Source of the DNA: Porticoccaceae bacterium
Lineage (GTDB): Bacteria; Pseudomonadota; Gammaproteobacteria; Pseudomonadales; Porticoccaceae
DNA: 63,191 bases
Direction of reading: 5' to 3'
NCBI GenBank assembly: GCA_002731695.1
Contig: PCCK01000063.1
Span: forward strand, 1 to 63,191
Positions 36,391-45,545 of this stretch are shown one piece after another. Below the pieces are notes generated by a model. It worked only from the letters and a program-made list of their open reading frames with translations. It did no database searches and was not told the DNA's origin. Each line of letters starts with the position of its first letter. The stretch's first letter is position 1. Both the position numbers and the translations under genes were made by a program.

Positions 36391-37269
36391 CTATAGTTTT
36401 TTTTTACCCTCTAGTAGCGCCCAGTCTTCTGTGATAATTGATTTTTTAAATTGGAACTCATTCTCATAGCCTTTTTGGATATATGATATTTGAGTGTCTA
36501 GCACGCCGGAGAGACACAGTATCCCGCGAGACTTTGTTAGTTTTTTAAAACGAGAAGCTAACTTATATAAAGGTTTTGCTAATATATTTGCAATTAATAT
36601 ATCGCCTTCGATATCTTGGGATAGCATTTCCGGGGGGTAGCAGAAAAGTTGTTTTTGTGTTACGCCATTTTTTGCGGCATTCTCTCGTGTTGCGGAAATA
36701 GCTAAAGGATCATTGTCTATGGCTATCACTTTGTGTGCACCCAATACAATTGCTGATATACCTAGAATACCGGAACCACAGCCATAATCTATAATCGTCT
36801 TACCAAATAAATTCTGCTTCTCCAGCCATTGTAGACACATTAATGTTGTCGGATGACCGCCTGTTCCAAAAGCTAACCCAGGGTCGATGATGATATGGGG
36901 ACAAGAAACATTTCTTATGGTTGACCAGCTGGGGTAAATCCACAAGGAGTCACCACAGCAAAATGGCTGGGCTTCCCTTTTCCAACTATTGATCCAGTCT
37001 TCCTCTTGAAGGAGTTCCCATGAAATACTCAGTTTTGAAACCTTTGTCGTTAGATGTCTGGCGACTAACTCTTGATTTACTTTGCTGGTAAATAAACCCT
37101 CGATGCGACAAATATCCCACAGGAGCCTCTCTCCTGAAATCTGATCAAGGATTGGTTGGTCGCCAGCGTCTTTTATGGTAATCGATAGAACTTTAAAAGC
37201 AGTGAGTACTTCTTCTACTAGTTCCAAATCTTTCTCTTTACAAGTGAATTTTGCTTGAATCCATGCCAT
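36391..37269 (-). CDS. prmA: Ribosomal protein L11 methyltransferase PrmA
   Basis: Trimethylates ribosomal protein L11. 292 residues: N-terminal L11-recognition domain (about 1-95), conserved EEDWINSWK, IIDPGLAFGTGGHPTT, SAM motif IIDYGCGSGILGISA, and the post-I acidic motif AIDNDPLAI and DILIANILAKPL. It lies ten bases after accC, an arrangement conserved in gammaproteobacteria. The DUF3426 gene usually found between prmA and dusB in Pseudomonas is absent. Confidence 0.96.
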   Translation of the reverse strand: MAWIQAKFTCKEKDLELVEEVLTAFKVLSITIKDAGDQPILDQISGERLLWDICRIEGLFTSKVNQELVARHLTTKVSKLSISWELLQEEDWINSWKREAQPFCCGDSLWIYPSWSTIRNVSCPHIIIDPGLAFGTGGHPTTLMCLQWLEKQNLFGKTIIDYGCGSGILGISAIVLGAHKVIAIDNDPLAISATRENAAKNGVTQKQLFCYPPEMLSQDIEGDILIANILAKPLYKLASRFKKLTKSRGILCLSGVLDTQISYIQKGYENEFQFKKSIITEDWALLEGKKKL

Positions 37270-37279
37270 TGTTCGAGGT

Positions 37280-38623
37280 CTAGTTTCCCAGCAATTTTTC
37301 CTCTAAATAGTGAATGCTAACTCCGCCGGAAGCGAAATTTAGGTCACGAACTAAGTCAGCATGAAGTGGTATATTTGTTTCTATCCCGTCTATGAGCATC
37401 TCGTCTAGCGCAGTTGTCATTCTCGCAAGAGCCGACGTGCGGTCACTACCATAAGTAATGACTTTTCCGATCAAAGAATCGTAGTATGGCGGCACGCTAT
37501 AACCATTGTATATATGTGAATCAACGCGGACTCCATTGCCTCCCGGCGCATGGTAAGCCTTTATAACTCCGGGTTGTGGAGCAAATGTCTCAGGGTGCTC
37601 TGCATTAATTCGACATTCAAATGCGTGTCCTCGGAATACTATATCCTTCTGCTTTAACTTAAGGGGATGACCACTAGCAATAAGAAGCTGCTGTTTCACT
37701 AAGTCGATGCCCGTTATCATCTCTGAGACGGGATGCTCAACTTGAATTCGGGTGTTCATTTCAATAAAAAAGAACTCATTGTCCTGATATAAAAACTCAA
37801 AAGTTCCTGCGCCCCGATAACCGATTTGAACACATGCGTTTACGCACTTTTTATGTAGCTGATTACGCAATTCCTCAGGAATCCCAGGTGCCGGTGCCTC
37901 TTCGAGTATTTTTTGATGCCTTCGTTGTAAAGAACAATCTCGATCGCCTAGATGAACTACACCACCTTGTCCATCGGCCAGAATTTGCACTTCAATATGT
38001 CGTGGATTATTTAGAAACTTTTCAATGTAGAGTGTGTCGTTACCAAAGGCTTGCTTGGCCTCTTTGCTGGTCAGTGAGAGAGCAGTTTTCAATTGAGGAG
38101 TATTTTGGGCGACTCTCATGCCTTTGCCACCACCACCAGCTGCCGCCTTAATGATTACTGGATAGCCGATCTTTTCTGCAATAGCACTGGTTTTTTCAAA
38201 GTCATCATCGATGGAGCCATCCGAGCCGGGAACGGTTGGTACTCCGGCTTTTTTCATTGCCTGAATGGCGGACACTTTGTCTCCCATCATGCGGGTTACA
38301 TTTGCTGTGGGACCAATGAAAACGAAGCCACTATTTTCAACCCTTTCAGCGAAATCGGCACTCTCCGCAAGAAAACCATAGCCCGGATGAACTGCGCTCG
38401 CATTAGTGATTTCCATTGCGCTAATGATTGCTGGAATATTCAAATAGCTCTGAGCTGAGGAATTTGGTCCAATACAGATTGCCTCGTCCGCAAGTTTGAC
38501 GTGCTTGAGTGCTGCATCTATTTTTGAGTGGACGGCCACAGTTTTAATGCGTAGCTCCTTACAAGCGCGAAGGATTCTTAGCGCAATTTCTCCGCGGTTG
38601 GCAATTAAAACTTTTTCTAACAC
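37280..38623 (-). CDS. accC: Acetyl-CoA carboxylase biotin carboxylase subunit
   Basis: ATP-dependent carboxylation of the biotin on AccB, the first half of malonyl-CoA formation. 447 residues (E. coli 449): [27 protein letters not shown]-grasp loop [40 protein letters not shown], and [13 protein letters not shown]. The start is a GTG at 38623 with GGAG about seven bases upstream. It begins 19 bases after accB. Confidence 0.98.
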   Translation of the reverse strand: MLEKVLIANRGEIALRILRACKELRIKTVAVHSKIDAALKHVKLADEAICIGPNSSAQSYLNIPAIISAMEITNASAVHPGYGFLAESADFAERVENSGFVFIGPTANVTRMMGDKVSAIQAMKKAGVPTVPGSDGSIDDDFEKTSAIAEKIGYPVIIKAAAGGGGKGMRVAQNTPQLKTALSLTSKEAKQAFGNDTLYIEKFLNNPRHIEVQILADGQGGVVHLGDRDCSLQRRHQKILEEAPAPGIPEELRNQLHKKCVNACVQIGYRGAGTFEFLYQDNEFFFIEMNTRIQVEHPVSEMITGIDLVKQQLLIASGHPLKLKQKDIVFRGHAFECRINAEHPETFAPQPGVIKAYHAPGGNGVRVDSHIYNGYSVPPYYDSLIGKVITYGSDRTSALARMTTALDEMLIDGIETNIPLHADLVRDLNFASGGVSIHYLEEKLLGN

Positions 38624-38642
38624 CTGTGCTCCAGTAATTTAT

Positions 38643-39080
38643 TTAAACAATTTTAAAAAGAGGCTGATCAAACTCCACCGGATCTCCGTCTTCCACTAAA
38701 ATATCGAGTACCGTTCCCTCTCTATCACATTCGATCTGATTCATCATTTTCATTGCCTCTACAATGCAGACAACACTTCCTTTAATAACAGATTTACCAA
38801 TTGAAACAAACGGAGGCGCTCCCGGCGCTGGCGCAGAGTAAAAACTTCCTACCATCGGCGAACGGATGTAGTTAGCTTCTTCTTCTATTATTTGTGGCGA
38901 TTCTTGTGGGGGAGCACTGAAAGCGGGTATCACGGGCGAGGTCTGTTGAGTAATTATTGTCGAATCTACCGACGTGTTGCGACTTATACGCACAGAGTCT
39001 TCACCCTCTGTAACTTCGAGTTCGCTGAGATTTGATTCTTGAAGCAACTCGATAAGTTTTTTAACCTTACGGATATCCAT
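38643..39080 (-). CDS. accB: Acetyl-CoA carboxylase biotin carboxyl carrier protein
   Basis: Biotin-bearing subunit of acetyl-CoA carboxylase. The frame is open to 39164, overlapping aroQ, but the ATG at 39080 has GAGAGGAAT just upstream and gives the family start [13 protein letters not shown] (145 residues). The middle is Pro/Ser-rich. The C-terminal biotinyl domain has RSPMVGSFY, the thumb region, and the biotinylation site [10 protein letters not shown] with its Lys near residue 111. It lies ten bases after aroQ. Confidence 0.97.
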   Translation of the reverse strand: MDIRKVKKLIELLQESNLSELEVTEGEDSVRISRNTSVDSTIITQQTSPVIPAFSAPPQESPQIIEEEANYIRSPMVGSFYSAPAPGAPPFVSIGKSVIKGSVVCIVEAMKMMNQIECDREGTVLDILVEDGDPVEFDQPLFKIV

Positions 39081-39090
39081 AATATTCCTC

Positions 39091-39540
39091 TCAGATTTGA
39101 GTTCGACGCAATTCTTCAATAGCCGCATACATGGCCAAATGATAGCTAAGTGAGCCGAAACCACTTACCACGCCAAGTGCAATATCAGAGAAGTAAGATT
39201 TTTGTCTAAATACCTCACGCGTTGCAATATTTGATAAGTGGACTTCAATGAACGGAATGTTAACGGCAATCATTGCATCTCGAAGAGCTATACTTGTATG
39301 CGTAAATGCGGCTGGATTCATGATGATAAAGCTAATGCCATTAATAGGCGCAGATTGAATCCTATCCAATAATGTATGTTCAGCGTTACTCTGCAAATGG
39401 GTTAGACTATGGCCCGCCTCGGTTGCTTTGGTTGCAAGACATTCAGCAATATTATTGAGAGAATCAGCTCCATAATGGCTGGGCTCTCGCGATCCTAAAA
39501 GATTAAGGTTTGGACCATTTAAGAGTAAGATTTTGGCCAT
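39091..39540 (-). CDS. aroQ: Type II 3-dehydroquinate dehydratase
   Basis: Shikimate-pathway dehydratase of 149 residues. Motifs: [21 protein letters not shown] (conserved Arg and Tyr), [34 protein letters not shown] (Asn and catalytic-site residues) and [13 protein letters not shown]. It heads aroQ-accB-accC-prmA, a conserved gammaproteobacterial operon. The 140-base upstream gap should contain the operon promoter; I could not place it. Confidence 0.96.
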   Translation of the reverse strand: MAKILLLNGPNLNLLGSREPSHYGADSLNNIAECLATKATEAGHSLTHLQSNAEHTLLDRIQSAPINGISFIIMNPAAFTHTSIALRDAMIAVNIPFIEVHLSNIATREVFRQKSYFSDIALGVVSGFGSLSYHLAMYAAIEELRRTQI

Positions 39541-39681
39541 ATCAGGACTCCCTTCGATACCGATTTTTTTACTACTGCACGCATGTTAGTGAATTATAGG
39601 CATATGATCGAAGATTTTCTACGAATATATTGTAATTTTTGGTGAATTTCATGCACCAGACTAAGGTATTTTAACTTAATT

Positions 39682-41409
39682 TCAATTGAAACTTTTTCTT
39701 TTCTGAGACATGGTTCTTTTCGTAAGGATTGTCGTGATTTCAGTTGGTGACAATATTTGATCTAGAATTTGTTCTTTTTCACCATCTCCGGGAAAGTATA
39801 CATAAAGTGGAACTCCCGTACGTTCGTAAGTATTTAGAAAATTTGTAATTTCGACATCATGGTTTGTCCAATCAGCCTTTAGATACGTGATGTTGTTGTC
39901 CTTGAGAGTCGAATAAAAGGTCTCCGAATCTAACACCAACTGTTCGTTTAGCAAGCAAGTGATACACCAATCAGCGCTCACATTAATGAAAACCGGTTTC
40001 TTGATAGATTTTAAATACCGTAGTTTTTCGGCGCTGTACTTTTCCCATTTAGGATCAGTTTTTTGTTGAGTTAAAACATTAAAGGGTACCAGAGCCGCCA
40101 CGACTAGACAGCAGCAAGCGATTGGTTTACACCAAATATTTTGACGCAAAGTTGTTTTTAAAAACCAAACACCTACAGATAGCGATGTAATACCAACGAG
40201 AATCGAGGCCACCACATCAATATTAGTTTGGCGCCCGACAATCCATAATAACCAAATTGTAGTTAAAATAAGAGGTATTGCTAATAATTGCTTTATCAGG
40301 TGCATCCATGCACCAGGTTTGGGGAATATTTTGTAAACTGATGGAAACCAAGAAAGAACCAAAAGAGGCAAGGACATTCCTAGACCTAAAAATCCAAAAA
40401 TTAGTAAAGCTACGGGTGTAGTTTGTGTAATCGCAAAACCCAGAGCGGGTCCCATAAAAGGTGCTGTGCAGGGACTAGCGACAGTAGTTGCAAGAACTCC
40501 GGTCATGAATGATGATCGATAGCTCGTTCCTTCAATGCTGCTTTGACCTAAAAACGTCAGGCGGGAACCAATCTCAATGAAGCCTGCAAAGGAGAGAGCC
40601 ATAATGAAAAACAAAAAAACTAGACCAGTCACAAAAATGGGCGATTGTAATTGAAATCCCCAGCCAATGGCTTCCCCACTTGCTCGAAGCAAGAGCATGA
40701 CGCTGGCAAAAACAACAAAGCTTAGTATAACGCCGAAGCTATAAATAAAACCGTGTGCTTTATTTGATCTCAAGGAATCTTGATTTTTCAACAGTTCAAA
40801 TGCTTTTATGGAAAGCACAGGGAATACACATGGCATCAGGTTGAGGAGTATGCCTCCAAGAACTGCGATGAGTATGGCGAAGACCACTGAAATAGATGCT
40901 GACGATGTTGTAACGTCATTAACGTTTGATTCATGGGGAGTTAAAGTTCCTGTCAGGGTATCTACCTCAAATTGCGAGCTTTGGGGTGGATAGCAGAGCC
41001 CCGCATCGGCACACCCTTGCCAATGTACTTCTATCAGCTGCGTTTTTGCGTCCTGTAACAAAGATACGTTTATTGAAACGTCGTCGTAGTAAACTGTCAG
41101 ATCTTTTTCAAAGTAGTCATCCCATTTCTCTGTTCCGGCTGGATATTGTATATTGCTTTCAAAGTCATCTAGATTATGGTACTTAAACTTAAATCCATTT
41201 TGATAAAGATAGTAATCGGGCGCGATTGACCAGTGGAACACAATTCTAGTCTCTTCAATTCTGTGGGACAAAATGAACGCGTCTTCTACTGGCAAAAACT
41301 TGCTGTCCACAAGTCTTGGAGTCCCTTTGTTTTGGTCTCCCGCATTAAACTGTGCAAAACCATCAGACGCGAAGACAAGAAAACTCAAAAAGAGCAAGAT
41401 TATCTTCAA
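39682..41409 (-). CDS. dsbD: Thiol:disulfide interchange protein DsbD
   Basis: Transfers electrons from cytoplasmic thioredoxin to periplasmic DsbC and partners. Order: signal peptide, DsbD-alpha domain with CADAGLC (about 135-141), eight membrane segments with Cys in LMPCVFPVLS and ASPCTAPFMGP, and a C-terminal thioredoxin-like gamma domain with CITC in SADWCITCLLNEQ. The frame is open to a GTG at 41457; TTG 41409, preceded by AGGG, gives MKIILLFLSFLVFASDGFAQ, a clean signal peptide, and 575 residues (E. coli 565), so I prefer it. AGGAGG at 41450-41455 leaves some doubt. Confidence 0.93.
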   Translation of the reverse strand: MKIILLFLSFLVFASDGFAQFNAGDQNKGTPRLVDSKFLPVEDAFILSHRIEETRIVFHWSIAPDYYLYQNGFKFKYHNLDDFESNIQYPAGTEKWDDYFEKDLTVYYDDVSINVSLLQDAKTQLIEVHWQGCADAGLCYPPQSSQFEVDTLTGTLTPHESNVNDVTTSSASISVVFAILIAVLGGILLNLMPCVFPVLSIKAFELLKNQDSLRSNKAHGFIYSFGVILSFVVFASVMLLLRASGEAIGWGFQLQSPIFVTGLVFLFFIMALSFAGFIEIGSRLTFLGQSSIEGTSYRSSFMTGVLATTVASPCTAPFMGPALGFAITQTTPVALLIFGFLGLGMSLPLLVLSWFPSVYKIFPKPGAWMHLIKQLLAIPLILTTIWLLWIVGRQTNIDVVASILVGITSLSVGVWFLKTTLRQNIWCKPIACCCLVVAALVPFNVLTQQKTDPKWEKYSAEKLRYLKSIKKPVFINVSADWCITCLLNEQLVLDSETFYSTLKDNNITYLKADWTNHDVEITNFLNTYERTGVPLYVYFPGDGEKEQILDQILSPTEITTILTKRTMSQKRKSFN

Positions 41410-41693
41410 AGAAACCCTATTATAAATTTGGATATTTATAGTGGAGTGCCTCCTCACAGTAAACCAATCAGTAGGTTTTCAAAACCAGAATTTTTAACAG
41501 GCTTTTTGCTGCAAACCGCTGATGTATGAAATGTTGGTGTCATTGACGAGCTTTGGTCCATATCTGTTACGGGCAGGGAGTATTGCTGGGTTGTTACATG
41601 TAGTCAACTGAAGTTAAAAAACAACTGTTTAGTTTAAAAAATTTTGGGGGGATCGATACTTTGTCTTTACAAATGCTTATGTGAATCCTAATT

Positions 41694-41795
41694 ATGTTCT
41701 TATTACTATTATCTTTATGTTCTCTGGCAATGCATAATATTCATCGAATATTAATCGTTGTTAATGCTTTAATACGAATATCTAGATCAAAGTAA
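41694..41795 (+). CDS. Doubtful 33-residue hydrophobic frame
   Basis: ATG 41694 to TAA 41793-41795, beginning MFLLLLSLCSLAMHN and ending RISRSK: one hydrophobic stretch with a basic tail, the general look of small membrane peptides. There is no ribosome site and no good promoter, and A/T-rich DNA readily gives such frames, so chance is the leading explanation. It is recorded because this 700-base spacer is otherwise unexplained. Confidence 0.15.
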   Translation: MFLLLLSLCSLAMHNIHRILIVVNALIRISRSK

Positions 41796-41866
41796 AGGGC
41801 TACTAGCAGCAAAGTTTTGGTTTATTTGCTTTGAGCTTTTCGTGGTCGGTTCGACTGATGTATGGA

Positions 41867-41872
41867 TATAAT
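41867..41872 (+). promoter_or_regulatory. TATAAT box in the dsbD/DUF2333 spacer
   Basis: A perfect TATAAT; the best -35 is TGGTCG (41843-41848) at 18 bases, which is weak. A start seven bases downstream falls on or next to A41879, the first base of an ATG that opens a 29-codon frame. Confidence 0.35.
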
Positions 41873-41878
41873 GTCAAC

Positions 41879-41968
41879 ATGCAGCAGACTTTTGCAATTA
41901 ATCGCCTAATATGGCCTGAAGTGAGTACTTTAGGTCAAGAAAATTTTTATTTCGGCTCCAAAGCGTAG
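41879..41968 (+). CDS. Possible leaderless 29-residue peptide or small RNA
   Basis: ATG 41879 to TAG 41966-41968, beginning MQQTFAINRLIWPEV and ending FYFGSKA. The ATG coincides with the transcription start predicted from the TATAAT at 41867-41872, and there is no ribosome site, so it would be a leaderless message. A terminator-like hairpin begins at the stop codon. The same unit could instead be a non-coding RNA of about 115-120 bases. I know no homologue. Confidence 0.3.
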   Translation: MQQTFAINRLIWPEVSTLGQENFYFGSKA

Positions 41969-41998
41969 TTTTCTCGCTTGAAAACATATGCTTTATTT
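41963..41998 (+). terminator. Rho-independent terminator-like hairpin
   Basis: GCGTA-GTTTTC (41963-41973) pairs with GAAAAC-(A)-TATGC (41980-41991) with one bulge and a six-base loop, followed by the U-rich run TTTATTTTTGTTTT. It lies in a gene-free spacer about 120 bases before the DUF2333 start and can only end a transcript begun within the spacer. Confidence 0.5.
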
Positions 41999-42117
41999 TT
42001 GTTTTCGTGGTGAACATAAGTAGCGGTTATGTGAGAGCTCGATTTAATATTGATTACTGAGGTGAGCGGCATTTTTCATGTTGTCTTGCTGCGAAAGTTC
42101 AATTGAGGTAAGAGTAA

Positions 42118-43140
42118 ATGAACTTTTTTCAAAAATTTTTGACGATGTGTCATTGTGTGATGAAACGCATAAAAGCCGCTGGGGAAATATCTGGGTTCAT
42201 TAATCCTACGGGAATTGTGGGCGCTTTAATTCTTTTTGTACTGGTTTTTTTCTCATTTCGATGGAGTAGTGAGCCTGATTTCATCGCAACTAGTTACAAT
42301 GAAAGCGAGAATATAAGTGGACAAAGGATTGTCGCTACCCTCATCGAAGTGGTGGATGTATTACTAAAAAAACCCGGAGGTTATTTGAGCAATGATGTTC
42401 TTCCCCCCAGCGTTTGTCTTGACAATATACCTAGTTGGGAATTCGGTGTATTAGTTCAAGTGAGAGACCTATCTAAGGCTTTGCGTGAATCCTTTAGTCG
42501 TTCACAGTCTCAATCTAGTGAGGATCCTGATCTTTCATTTGCGGAGCCACGTTTTAATGTTGACCATCTAAGTTGGGCAGTACCATGGCCTGAAAGTGAA
42601 TATGCTGAGGGGCAAGAATTTCTGATCAGTTACATGGAGAGATTAAATGGTAAGAGATCACCTGCGGCGGAATTTTTCCCCCGAGCAGATAACCTTCGGT
42701 ACTGGTTGGTGACTGTAGAGACCCGGCTTGGAAGCGTATCACAGCGATTATCATCGAGCGTTGGAAAACACCGAATTGCTGGGTTACCAGATACAGATAT
42801 AGAGACGAGCTCAGAAAATGTGCGCCGACATGTCAGAACTCCTTGGTTACTAATAGACAACGTTTTTTATGAAGCGAGGGGGACGGCGTGGGCACTGGTT
42901 CATTTTTTGAGGGCAGTTAATGTCGACTTTGGTGATATTTTAGAAAAAAAGAGGGCTCGGGCCAGTTTGCAACAGATTATTTATGAATTAGAGAGTAGTC
43001 TTCAAATCGTAAACGCCCCAATAATTTTGAACGGCAGTGGTTATGGGATGTTTGCGAACCACTCTTTGGTAATGGCTTCTTACATAAGTCGAGCTAATGC
43101 CGCATTAATTGATTTGAGGGAACTATTATCTCAGGGTTAG
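42118..43140 (+). CDS. DUF2333 family membrane-anchored protein
   Basis: 340 residues. One N-terminal hydrophobic segment (about 30-50, GIVGALILFVLVFFSF) anchors a large soluble domain. GGYLSNDVLPPSVCLDNIPSWEFGVLVQVRDL and SFSRSQSQSSEDPDLSFAEPRFN are hallmarks of DUF2333, a proteobacterial family of unknown function. The weak site AGGTAAGAG precedes the ATG at 42118. It is convergent with rpiA (12-base gap). No catalytic motif was found. Confidence 0.85.
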   Translation: MNFFQKFLTMCHCVMKRIKAAGEISGFINPTGIVGALILFVLVFFSFRWSSEPDFIATSYNESENISGQRIVATLIEVVDVLLKKPGGYLSNDVLPPSVCLDNIPSWEFGVLVQVRDLSKALRESFSRSQSQSSEDPDLSFAEPRFNVDHLSWAVPWPESEYAEGQEFLISYMERLNGKRSPAAEFFPRADNLRYWLVTVETRLGSVSQRLSSSVGKHRIAGLPDTDIETSSENVRRHVRTPWLLIDNVFYEARGTAWALVHFLRAVNVDFGDILEKKRARASLQQIIYELESSLQIVNAPIILNGSGYGMFANHSLVMASYISRANAALIDLRELLSQG

Positions 43141-43152
43141 AAAGCACCTAGA

Positions 43153-43857
43153 TTACAACAATAATTTCGAGATATTTTCTTGTCTAACATGAGTTGTGAT
43201 TTGATTTGGTGAAGAAATTAACACCGTGTTAGGACTATTTTTTGCGAAAATACCATTCGTAACAACTCCTGAAATTTGATTTATTTCAGCTTCTAAAGCT
43301 TTCGGACTCTCTATTGGCCATAAACCATGAGCATCAATTATTTCATTACCATTGTCTGTTATAAATTCTCGACGCCACTTCGGATTAGCGCCTAAGCGAA
43401 TTAACTCGCGGGCGACTTTGTTACGAGCAATTGGAATAACCTCTACCGGAAGCGGAAATTTACCAAGGCTCTTAACACATTTAGAATTGTCTGCAATACA
43501 AAGGAATTCTTGAGCCATTGCACAAATGATTTTTTCTCGAGTAAGTGCGCCACCGCCTCCCTTGATTAGTTCAAGGTCACTATTAATTTCATCAGCGCCA
43601 TCAACATAGACTCTTAGTTCTGATATATCATTGGGGTCAAGAACTTTTATGCCGTTGGTTCGAAGCCGGTCCTCAGATATATGGGAGCTTGCAACAGTGC
43701 CGAGAAAGTTGTGATGACACTCAGCCAGCAAATCGATGAAGAAATTGGCTGTGGAACCAGTTCCGATTCCAATAATGCTCGATTTACAAACCCGACTCAT
43801 AGTGAATTCTATCGCAGCAGCAGCAGCAGCTTTCTTTAATTCATCTTGGGTGCTCAT
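43153..43857 (-). CDS. rpiA: Ribose-5-phosphate isomerase A
   Basis: Interconverts ribose 5-phosphate and ribulose 5-phosphate. 234 residues: IGIGTGSTANFFID phosphate loop, VYVDGADEIN with catalytic Asp, LIKGGGGALTREKI, and LPVEVIPIA. Near the N terminus a run of six Ala is partly encoded by a short GCT repeat (43815-43830). It is divergent from ilvA, the rpiA/ilvA pairing seen in Pseudomonas. Confidence 0.96.
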   Translation of the reverse strand: MSTQDELKKAAAAAAIEFTMSRVCKSSIIGIGTGSTANFFIDLLAECHHNFLGTVASSHISEDRLRTNGIKVLDPNDISELRVYVDGADEINSDLELIKGGGGALTREKIICAMAQEFLCIADNSKCVKSLGKFPLPVEVIPIARNKVARELIRLGANPKWRREFITDNGNEIIDAHGLWPIESPKALEAEINQISGVVTNGIFAKNSPNTVLISSPNQITTHVRQENISKLLL

Positions 43858-43996
43858 CAGATAGTACTACTCGTGTTCGATCGGTTTACAGGATCATACA
43901 TGACTTTTTACTGAGTACAGAAGCCAATATTTTGGCTGGATGGACTAATAATTGAGTTACACTGACGGTGCTTTGATTCTTAAGGGTTAAAAAAAC

Positions 43997-45517
43997 ATGT
44001 CGTTTGATTATGTTAGCGCTATACATAAAGCTGAAATATATGATTTAGCAATAGAGACGCCTGTGTCTTCAGCACAGATTTTATCACACCGGTTGAGAAA
44101 CAAAATTTTACTAAAGCGTGAAGATCTTCAACCTGTTTTTTCTTTCAAAGTGCGAGGCGCTTACAATAAATTAAAGAACCTCACTCGAGAGCAAATTTCG
44201 AAAGGTGTAATTGCTGCATCTGCAGGTAACCATGCTCAAGGCGTTGCTATTTCAGCCAAAAAATTAAAAATTCATGCAACCATAGTCATGCCAGTTACTA
44301 CTCCACGAATCAAGGTGGATGCAGTGCAAGCTTATGGAGCGGAGGTCGTTCTTTTTGGAGATGATTATAATTCTGCAGCAGCGCATGCAGATCAGATTGC
44401 AGAAAAAGAGAAATTTGTGTTTGTCCATCCTTTCAACGATCGTGATGTGATTGTAGGACAAGGCACCATTGGGATGGAGATACATAGACAGATAGCTCAG
44501 CCTTTGGATGCGATTTTTATCGCCGTTGGTGGAGGCGGCTTATGCGCAGGGATAGCAGCATATTTGTCGGCCATGAGACCGGAAACCAAAATCATTGCAG
44601 TTGAGTCTGATGATGCTGCCTGTCTAGCGGCTGCCATGGAGGCTGGCAGGCCTGTCCGCCTGCCAGAGGTAGGCATTTTTGCTGACGGTACTGCTGTAGC
44701 TGAAATTGGAAGCTACACTTGGGATATACTAAAAGACCTTGTCCATGAGGTGATCGCTGTGACAACTGATGAGATCTGCGCGGCAATAAAAGATACTTTT
44801 ATTGATACTCGCGCTATCTGCGAGCCCTCGGGAGCGATCGGCCTAGCAGGACTTAAAAAATATATATCAGAAAAAGGTGGTTTGGATGAAACTTTACTCG
44901 CGGTGCAGTGTGGAGCGAATATTGATTTCGATCGCCTTCGATACATCTCTGAAAGGACACAAACAGGCGAGAGAAGGGAGGCAATTCTTGCGGTAACGAT
45001 TAATGAGGAACCCGGAAGTTTCAAAAATTTCTGTCAATCATTAAAATCGCGGAACGTCACTGAGTTTAACTATCGGTACAGCAGCAGTAAAGCGGCGCAA
45101 ATTTTTGTTGGTGTCCAGGTTGCAGGCGATGTCGACCGCCTTGAACTCATTCAGGATTTGTTATCACAAAATTATTGTGTCGAAGACATGACGGATAATG
45201 AGATGGCTAAGCTACATATAAGACACATGGTTGGTGGAAGAGCGCCAAAGATATCCGAAGAGCAAGTGTATCGATTTGACTTTCCCGAGCGCCCCGGGGC
45301 ATTAATCAACTTCTTGAATATATTGGGCGATCGTTGGAATATTTCATTGTTTCATTACAGGAATCATGGCTCTGCCTTTGGCAGGGTGTTGGTAGCTTTT
45401 CAGGCATTGGATAATCAACGAGAAGAAGTTAGAGTATTCCTAGATAGTTTGCAATATCGATATGTTGTTGAAACACACAATAATTGTTACAAGTTGTTTT
45501 TAGGTAATTTAGACTGA
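43997..45517 (+). CDS. ilvA: Threonine ammonia-lyase, biosynthetic
   Basis: PLP enzyme converting threonine to 2-oxobutyrate for isoleucine synthesis. 506 residues (E. coli 514). PLP Lys is in VFSFKVRGAYNKL (about residue 55); ASAGNHAQGVA, VGGGGLCAGIA and CEPSGAIGLAG are conserved. The C-terminal third (about 325-500) has two ACT-like regulatory units (REAILAVTINEEPGSF; YRFDFPERPGALINFL), so isoleucine feedback control is expected. AAGGG lies upstream of the ATG. It is convergent with pyk. Confidence 0.96.
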   Translation: MSFDYVSAIHKAEIYDLAIETPVSSAQILSHRLRNKILLKREDLQPVFSFKVRGAYNKLKNLTREQISKGVIAASAGNHAQGVAISAKKLKIHATIVMPVTTPRIKVDAVQAYGAEVVLFGDDYNSAAAHADQIAEKEKFVFVHPFNDRDVIVGQGTIGMEIHRQIAQPLDAIFIAVGGGGLCAGIAAYLSAMRPETKIIAVESDDAACLAAAMEAGRPVRLPEVGIFADGTAVAEIGSYTWDILKDLVHEVIAVTTDEICAAIKDTFIDTRAICEPSGAIGLAGLKKYISEKGGLDETLLAVQCGANIDFDRLRYISERTQTGERREAILAVTINEEPGSFKNFCQSLKSRNVTEFNYRYSSSKAAQIFVGVQVAGDVDRLELIQDLLSQNYCVEDMTDNEMAKLHIRHMVGGRAPKISEEQVYRFDFPERPGALINFLNILGDRWNISLFHYRNHGSAFGRVLVAFQALDNQREEVRVFLDSLQYRYVVETHNNCYKLFLGNLD

Positions 45518-45545
45518 AACAACTTTACGTTCGATCACCCTCAAT

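Larger units (their letters stand above)
41410..42117. other. Long gene-free spacer (dsbD / DUF2333)
   Basis: About 700 bases between the divergent dsbD and DUF2333 genes, the longest non-rRNA spacer here. It contains the TATAAT / 29-codon frame / terminator unit at 41867-41998, a doubtful 33-codon frame at 41694-41795, and a CAACTG direct repeat near 41606-41627. A plus-strand frame over 41233-41529 runs mostly antisense to dsbD and is not gene-like. I could not place the dsbD or DUF2333 promoters with confidence. Confidence 0.5.

Noticed and set aside
41233-41529. Plus-strand frame of 98 codons
   Set aside because: It is mostly antisense to the dsbD N terminus and is basic and unstructured, as expected of a shadow frame.
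41841-41872. GGTTCGA-like string considered as part of a tRNA
   Set aside because: No acceptor, anticodon or D-arm pairing around it; no tRNA was found anywhere in the window.
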